DNA from: Novosphingobium sp. SG707
Lineage (GTDB): Bacteria; Pseudomonadota; Alphaproteobacteria; Sphingomonadales; Sphingomonadaceae
NCBI RefSeq assembly: GCF_012275515.1
Contig: NZ_JAAZQL010000008.1
Coordinates: 1 to 64,000 of the forward strand
Direction of reading: 5' to 3'
Length of the DNA stretch: 64,000 nt
In this document: positions 59,702 through 64,000 of the stretch, one piece after another
Layout: every line of letters begins with the position of its first letter
Position numbering within the stretch: position 1 is the first letter of the stretch
Notes under the pieces: generated by a model
The model's input: only the letters and a program-made list of their open reading frames with translations
Told to the model about the DNA's origin: nothing
Databases searched by the model: none
Program-made: the position numbers and the translations under genes

Positions 59702-60397
59702 ATGGCCTCCCCCTGTTTGCGAGATTTTGCCATGAAGCTTCTGTTGTCCCTGCCTCTGCTCCTTTTGGCGCCCATGGCCCATGCCGCCGAGGAGGATACG
59801 CAGACATGGGCCGCCGTGCATGGCATGGTCGGGCTGGGGGGCCGGGCCGTGGTCAATTTCGACTATCAGGCGCGCATGACCGACACCCACAGCCGCGCCG
59901 GACAGGTCCTGCTGCGTCAGGCGATCGGCTATCGCATCAACCCCAAGACCAGCGTGTTTGGCGGCTATGCCTATGTCCGCACCGACAATCTGGGGGCCAA
60001 GGTGCTGGACGAGCATCGCCTGTTTCAGCAGGTGAATTTCAGCATTCTGGACGCGGGCAAGAGCGGCGCGATCACCGGGCGCACCCGTTTGGAGCAGCGC
60101 TTTGTCGAAGGTTCGGGCGAGGTGGGCTGGCGGATGCGGCAACAGGTGCGAGGCAGCCTGCCCATCGGCAAGGGCTTGGCGCTGGTGGGCACGGCCGAGC
60201 CGTTCTTTGCCTTCAATCGGACCACATGGGGCCAGAAGGCTGGCTTCGACCAATTGCGCCTGTTTGGCGGGATCGCCGTGCCCGTGGCGCGCGGCTTTGC
60301 CATCGAGACCGGATATATGGGCCAATATATTGCGCGCGACGCAAAGGCCGACCGGATGAATCACATTATCAGCCTGGCCATCACCATCAACCGATAA
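59702..60397 (+). CDS. DUF2490 exported protein
   Basis: The 231-residue protein has a signal peptide (MKLLLSLPLLLLAPMAHAAE) and a beta-rich body with the DUF2490 blocks NFDYQARMTDTHSRAGQ, LLRQAIGYRINPKTSVFGGY and RTRLEQRFVE. It is predicted to be an outer-membrane barrel-like protein. ATG 59702 is used because GGGAGGAGG lies six bases upstream; ATG 59732 starts directly at the signal peptide but has no such site. Role in aromatic uptake is possible. Confidence 0.75.
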   Translation: MASPCLRDFAMKLLLSLPLLLLAPMAHAAEEDTQTWAAVHGMVGLGGRAVVNFDYQARMTDTHSRAGQVLLRQAIGYRINPKTSVFGGYAYVRTDNLGAKVLDEHRLFQQVNFSILDAGKSGAITGRTRLEQRFVEGSGEVGWRMRQQVRGSLPIGKGLALVGTAEPFFAFNRTTWGQKAGFDQLRLFGGIAVPVARGFAIETGYMGQYIARDAKADRMNHIISLAITINR

Positions 60398-60434
60398 GGG
60401 GCGCCGGGCTGTCGGGAAAGAGGAGCAGCCCAGA

Positions 60435-61505
60435 ATGAGCGATCAACCCCATCTCCACCCCCTGCGCACCGGCGGTGAGCGAGGCTATCTGCGCATCGCC
60501 ACCGAGGAAGCCTTTGCCACGCGCGAGCAGGTGGACATCTTTTTGCGCATGATCCGCGACGGCACGGCGGACAAGGGCATGGTCAGCCTGTGGGGCTTTT
60601 ATGCACAAAGCCCTTCGCCGCGCGCGACCCAGATCATGGAGCGCCTGCTGGATCTTGGCGAGCGGCGGATTGCCGACATGGATGCGACCGGGATTGATGT
60701 CGCCATCCTCGCGCTGACCAGCCCCGGTGTGCAGCCGATTCTGGATGTGGAAGAGGCCAAGGGCGTGGCGCGGCGGGCCAATGAACTCTTGGCGGATGCC
60801 TGCGCGAAATATCCCACGCGCTTTGTCGGCATGACGGCCGTGGCGCCGCAGGATCCGGAATGGTCGGCGCAGGAAATCCTGCGCGGTGCGCGCGAATGGG
60901 GCTTTAAGGGATGCCAGATCAACAGCCACACGCAGGGGCACTATCTGGACGAGCCGCAGTTTGACCCCATCTTCCGCGCGCTGGTCGAGGTGGATCAGCC
61001 GCTCTATATCCATCCCGCCACCTTGCCCGACAGCATGATCGGGCCGGTGCTGGAGGCGGGGCTGGACGGCGCGGTGTTCGGCTTTGGCGTGGAAACGGGG
61101 ATGCATCTGCTGCGCCTTATCACCACGGGCATTTTCGACCGCTATCCCACCCTTCAGATCATGGTCGGGCACATGGGCGAGGCGCTGCCCTACTGGCTCT
61201 ATCGGCTGGATTACATGCATCAGGCGGGCGTGCGTTCGCAGCGCTATGAACGCCTCAAACCGCTGAAAAAGACCATCGCCGAATACATGCGCAGCAACGT
61301 GCTGATCACCAATTCAGGCATGGCGTGGGAACCGGCGATCAAGTTCGCCCAAGAGGTGATGGGCGAGGATCGCGTGATGTATGCCATGGACTATCCGTAT
61401 CAGTACGAGGCGCGCGAAGTGGTCGATATGGACAATATGGCCATGAATTTTGCCACAAAACGCAAGTTCTTTGAGGATAACGCGCGCCGCTGGTTCAAAC
61501 TGTAG
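60435..61505 (+). CDS. ligW: 5-Carboxyvanillate decarboxylase
   Basis: LigW removes CO2 from 5-carboxyvanillate to give vanillate in breakdown of the biphenyl lignin dimer DDVA. The 356-residue amidohydrolase matches LigW almost block for block: GYLRIATEEAFATREQVD, GTADKGMVSLWGFYAQSPS, YIHPATLPDS, VGHMGEALPYWLYRLDYMHQ. Candidate metal and catalytic residues Glu24, His193, His246 and Asp319 are each five positions beyond the N. aromaticivorans LigW residues I recall. AGAGGAG precedes the ATG. Confidence 0.95.
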   Translation: MSDQPHLHPLRTGGERGYLRIATEEAFATREQVDIFLRMIRDGTADKGMVSLWGFYAQSPSPRATQIMERLLDLGERRIADMDATGIDVAILALTSPGVQPILDVEEAKGVARRANELLADACAKYPTRFVGMTAVAPQDPEWSAQEILRGAREWGFKGCQINSHTQGHYLDEPQFDPIFRALVEVDQPLYIHPATLPDSMIGPVLEAGLDGAVFGFGVETGMHLLRLITTGIFDRYPTLQIMVGHMGEALPYWLYRLDYMHQAGVRSQRYERLKPLKKTIAEYMRSNVLITNSGMAWEPAIKFAQEVMGEDRVMYAMDYPYQYEAREVVDMDNMAMNFATKRKFFEDNARRWFKL

Positions 61506-61511
61506 GCGTGG

Positions 61512-61536
61512 GGGCCTTGCGTTAGCCGCAAGGCCC
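61512..61536. terminator. Perfect stem-loop between ligW and the MarR gene
   Basis: GGGCCTTGCG (61512-61521) pairs with CGCAAGGCCC (61527-61536) around a TTAGC loop, directly after the ligW stop. There is no T tract. It may limit read-through into the regulator gene. Confidence 0.6.
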
Positions 61537-61578
61537 AGCCACTTATGCAGGCGCAGATAAAGGGGCAAGCGCAGGGGC

Positions 61579-62052
61579 ATGGCAAAAGTCAAGGAAACGC
61601 TGGTGAAAACCACCCCTCCGGGGGAAGATGCCGACGATATCGGCGAAATCCGCGACATCGTGGGGTTTCACCTGCGCCTTGCCCATGGCGCGGTCTATCG
61701 CCACTTTACCGAGACCTTTGCCGAACTGGACCTGACGCAGAAACAGGTTTCGGTGCTGTGGCTGGTGGATGACCACCCCGGCATCGCGCAAACCGGCCTG
61801 GCCCAGCGTATGCGGATGGACCGGGCCACCACCATGGCCATCGTCAACCGATTGGAGGCGCGCGACCTGTTGCAGCGCGGCAAGTCCGACACCGATGGGC
61901 GCAAGCAGACGCTGCACCTGACTGTGGCGGGCAAGGCGATGCTGGCCACGGCGAAAGAGGCGATCCGCGCGCATGAGGAATGGCTGAAGTCGCGATACAC
62001 TGCGCGCGAGGTGGCGGTGTTGATCGAGTTATTGACGCGGTTGCATGAGTGA
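61579..62052 (+). CDS. MarR-family transcriptional regulator
   Basis: The 157-residue protein has the MarR winged HTH (ELDLTQKQVSVLWLVDDHPG, RMRMDRATTMAIVNRLEARD, RGKSDTDGRKQTLHLTVAGK). Aromatic-cluster MarR proteins such as DesR in SYK-6 are repressors released by vanillate- or syringate-type ligands. It may act on the dyad at 56688-56706; ligand and targets are inferred. Confidence 0.87.
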   Translation: MAKVKETLVKTTPPGEDADDIGEIRDIVGFHLRLAHGAVYRHFTETFAELDLTQKQVSVLWLVDDHPGIAQTGLAQRMRMDRATTMAIVNRLEARDLLQRGKSDTDGRKQTLHLTVAGKAMLATAKEAIRAHEEWLKSRYTAREVAVLIELLTRLHE

Positions 62053-62074
62053 AGGGTTTTAAGGGAGTTTAGAA

Positions 62075-62301
62075 TGCGAGGGTCTAGACCCTCGCGCTCC
62101 CGTTACTGTCTGCGTTGTGCCAAGGGTTCGCTGTTGGGTGTCGGACGCGGCGTTGGGATTTTAAAGCCTGCGGCGCTTTCTAGCGTGAACCCTCCGCGCC
62201 GCAGGCTTTCAAACATGGCAAGCGGACGCCCCGCCGCCAACCAAACACCACCCCATTAACGGGATTGCAAAGGGACCGAGTCCCTTTGCCCGCCGGAGGC
62301 A
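62075..62301 (-). repeat. Modular palindromic element, copy J (Y-C-X, inverted)
   Basis: Cap Y palindrome at 62076-62095 comes first, then GCGCTCCCGTTACTGTC, the C arms (AAAGCCTGCGGCGC ... GCGCCGCAGGCTTT), and cap X in reverse with the stem GGGACCGAGTCCC, ending at 62301. It lies between the convergent MarR and acyl-CoA dehydrogenase genes. Confidence 0.92.
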
Positions 62302-62315
62302 AAAAGAGGAAAACC

Positions 62316-64000
62316 TCAATCCTCCACCATCACCCCAAACCCGGCCACCCGCTCCGCCGCCATCAAGGCCTGCGCGCCGGCCAGAGTCGCCCGCGGCGCA
62401 ATATCGGCCAGCGCATAGCGCCCCGCCGCCGCCATTTGGCGCGACAACGGATCGCCCGCCTCCGCTGCGATCAGCCGCGCCGCAATCCAGCCCGTGGCCA
62501 CCACGCCCGCCAGCGTCAGGAAGGGGGTGGAGCCTGCCTCGGCTACCGCTGGATCGGCAGCGATCAGGGCCTCGGCGGTGGCGGTGAAGGTGTCGAGCGC
62601 CGCGTTGAAACCGGCATGGTCGATGCGGGTGGCATCCTCGCGCGCGGCCTGCAAAAACGCATGGTATCCCGCCGCGCCCGGTGCGCGCAGGCGGCGCAGG
62701 GTGATGTCCTGAGCCTGCATACCGGTGGTGCCTTCAAACACGGTGAGGACGCGCGCATCGCGCAACCCCTGCTCGACCGGCCATTCGCGCGTATAGCCCG
62801 CGCCGCCCAGCACCTGAATCGCATCCGAGGCGACGCCAAAGCCGGTCTCGCCGCCCAGCGTTTTGACGATGGGCAGCAGCCACCCGGCCAGCGCCTCATT
62901 ATGCGCCTTGACCTCCGCATCATCGGTAAAGCGCGCCAGATCGGCGGCATTGGCGGTGGCAAAGATCAGCCCGCGCAAAGGCTCAACCCGCGCCGAGAGC
63001 GAGAGCAATTGCGCCTGCACATCGGCATGGGTGTTGATCGTGACCGGCTGCGGCCCATTGCCGCCCTGCCGCCGCTCGGCCGCATAGCCATAGGCGATTT
63101 CGGCGGCGCGGCTGGCCACGGCAAGGCCCATCACCCCGGTGGCCAGGCGCATGTTGGTGATCATCACGAAGAGCTGCGGCAGCCCGCGCCCCATTTCGCC
63201 CAGCAGATAGGCGGGCGCCCCTTCAAAGCCCATCACGCAGGTGGGCGAGGCATGAAGGCCCAGCTTTTCCTCGATCCGGCGCACGACTATCGGCGCGCGC
63301 GCGCCATGTTCGACCGAGGGGACGAGGAACAGGCTGATCGGGTCCTTGGGGCTGGGGGCTTGTCCATCGGGCGCGGTCTTGGCCAGCAGGAGGTGGGCAA
63401 TCGCGCCCGTCAGGTCCTGATCGCCAAAGCTGATCCAGCATTTCTCGCCGGTGATCCGCCATGTGCCGTCGGCCTGCTTTTCGCCGCGCGTGCGAAGGCG
63501 GCGCACATCGCTGCCCGCATCGGGTTCGGAAATGCAGATGGTGGCGCCGATGGTCCCGTCGATCAGGCCTGGCAGCCATGCCTCGCGCACCGCATCATCG
63601 GCAAAGGCATGGATCAGCCGCGCGCCCGCCCGGCTGGGCACGGGCATCATGCCAAAAGCGGGGCAGTGGCGGTCCATCATTTCCTGCACCGCATTGCCCA
63701 GCGCCGTGGGCAGGCCCATGCCGCCGATCTCGGGCGAAGCGTCGAGCATCAGCCAGCCGCCTTCGCAAAATTCCGACCATGCGGCCTTGTGTTCGGGCAC
63801 GGTGATGACGCGGCCATCGACCAGTCTGCACCCCGCAACATCGGCCGCGGCGTTCAGGGGCGCCAGACGCTCCAGCGCAAAGCGGCCCGCCGAACCGAGG
63901 ATCTCGGCAATCATGTCCTCGCTGGCCTGTGCGCAGGATTCGCTGGTGGCCAAAAGCGCATCCCAACCGGGACTGATGGCCAGATGGCGTGCGATGGTGG
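62316..64000 (-). CDS. Acyl-CoA dehydrogenase-like protein (5' end outside window)
   Basis: The frame is open to the right edge, with LATSESCAQASEDMIAEIL near the edge still inside the conserved N-terminal helix region, so the true start lies beyond 64000. Typical blocks are present: GTIGATICISEPDAGSDVR, GEKCWISFGDQDLT, QVLGGAGYTREWPVEQGLRD and ARVLTVFEGTTGMQAQDI. The catalytic Glu is probably in the last of these. It belongs to the long-form acyl-CoA dehydrogenases (FadE-like with a C-terminal extension). Substrate unknown. Confidence 0.88.
   Translation of the reverse strand, partial: TIARHLAISPGWDALLATSESCAQASEDMIAEILGSAGRFALERLAPLNAAADVAGCRLVDGRVITVPEHKAAWSEFCEGGWLMLDASPEIGGMGLPTALGNAVQEMMDRHCPAFGMMPVPSRAGARLIHAFADDAVREAWLPGLIDGTIGATICISEPDAGSDVRRLRTRGEKQADGTWRITGEKCWISFGDQDLTGAIAHLLLAKTAPDGQAPSPKDPISLFLVPSVEHGARAPIVVRRIEEKLGLHASPTCVMGFEGAPAYLLGEMGRGLPQLFVMITNMRLATGVMGLAVASRAAEIAYGYAAERRQGGNGPQPVTINTHADVQAQLLSLSARVEPLRGLIFATANAADLARFTDDAEVKAHNEALAGWLLPIVKTLGGETGFGVASDAIQVLGGAGYTREWPVEQGLRDARVLTVFEGTTGMQAQDITLRRLRAPGAAGYHAFLQAAREDATRIDHAGFNAALDTFTATAEALIAADPAVAEAGSTPFLTLAGVVATGWIAARLIAAEAGDPLSRQMAAAGRYALADIAPRATLAGAQALMAAERVAGFGVMVED

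Noticed and set aside
12209..62301. CRISPR array as an explanation for the repeats
   Set aside because: Copies are kilobases apart and self-palindromic, with no short regular spacers and no cas genes.
12209..62301. Repeat copies as simple intrinsic terminators
   Set aside because: They lack T tracts, contain three separate hairpins, and one lies between two gene starts; a terminator role may exist but does not explain the shared structure.

Overview
The window looks like chromosomal DNA of an alphaproteobacterium of the order Sphingomonadales, most likely Novosphingobium or a close relative. The evidence is the high GC content, the alphaproteobacterial cytochrome aa3 operon order (ctaC-ctaD-ctaB-coxF-ctaG-ctaE-DUF983-surf1) and a lignin-aromatic catabolic cluster whose LigW, LigA/LigB, LigM and LigF-like products resemble those known from Sphingobium SYK-6 and Novosphingobium aromaticivorans. 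The assignment comes from recognising protein families, not from a database search.

Layout. 1-4.5 kb is one end of an integrated element: the tail of an ArdC-like protein, a DUF2958 gene, a sigma-region-4-like HTH gene, a one-chain MNT-HEPN nucleotidyltransferase, an excisionase-type HTH gene behind a coupled small ORF, and a P4-type tyrosine integrase beside tRNA-Val(UAC), the probable attachment site. 4.6-8.5 kb holds a GGDEF-EAL protein and a globin-coupled chemoreceptor. 8.6-13.2 kb carries tlpA and, divergently, argH-lptM-lysA and a CysG-type precorrin-2 dehydrogenase. 13.5-19.0 kb is a compact minus-strand operon, pyrE-pdxJ-acpS-lepB-AI-2E transporter-DUF3089 hydrolase-ruvX, ending in a 51-codon AT-rich membrane ORF. 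19.2-25.7 kb is the cytochrome c oxidase operon. 26-31.1 kb has thrC, an rRNA methyltransferase-like gene, folB and moaA-moaD-moaE. 31.1-37.9 kb has a lipoprotein gene, rplU-rpmA, GNAT and TetR genes, ygfZ, pyrC and a His-rich CDF exporter divergent from a TonB-dependent receptor gene. 41-45 kb has mtgA and an apparent lipid-linked sugar trio (SMR-like, GT-C-like, HAD-UbiA).

45.2-62.1 kb is the aromatic region: ligA-ligB, a quinohemoprotein dehydrogenase, an aldehyde dehydrogenase, an amidohydrolase, a LigE/LigF-type glutathione transferase, a LigM/DesA-type O-demethylase, an esterase-like hydrolase, a VOC protein, an SDR, then an MFS transporter, a semialdehyde dehydrogenase, a DUF2490 protein, ligW and a MarR regulator. 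Together these suggest uptake, aldehyde oxidation, 5-carboxyvanillate decarboxylation to vanillate, O-demethylation to protocatechuate and 4,5-ring cleavage. Genes after ring opening (ligC, ligI, ligJ, ligK) are absent here. A partial acyl-CoA dehydrogenase gene runs off the right edge.

The two most striking observations are not conventional genes. First, ten copies of a roughly 200-260 bp modular palindromic element occupy gaps between transcription units from 12.2 to 62.3 kb. Each has a cap hairpin of one of two types at either end, and nine of ten keep both arms of a central hairpin. Second, the moaD/moaE junction reads ATCA where ATGA would at once restore the normal MoaD Gly-Gly C terminus and the MoaE start codon, so one base seems to affect both genes.
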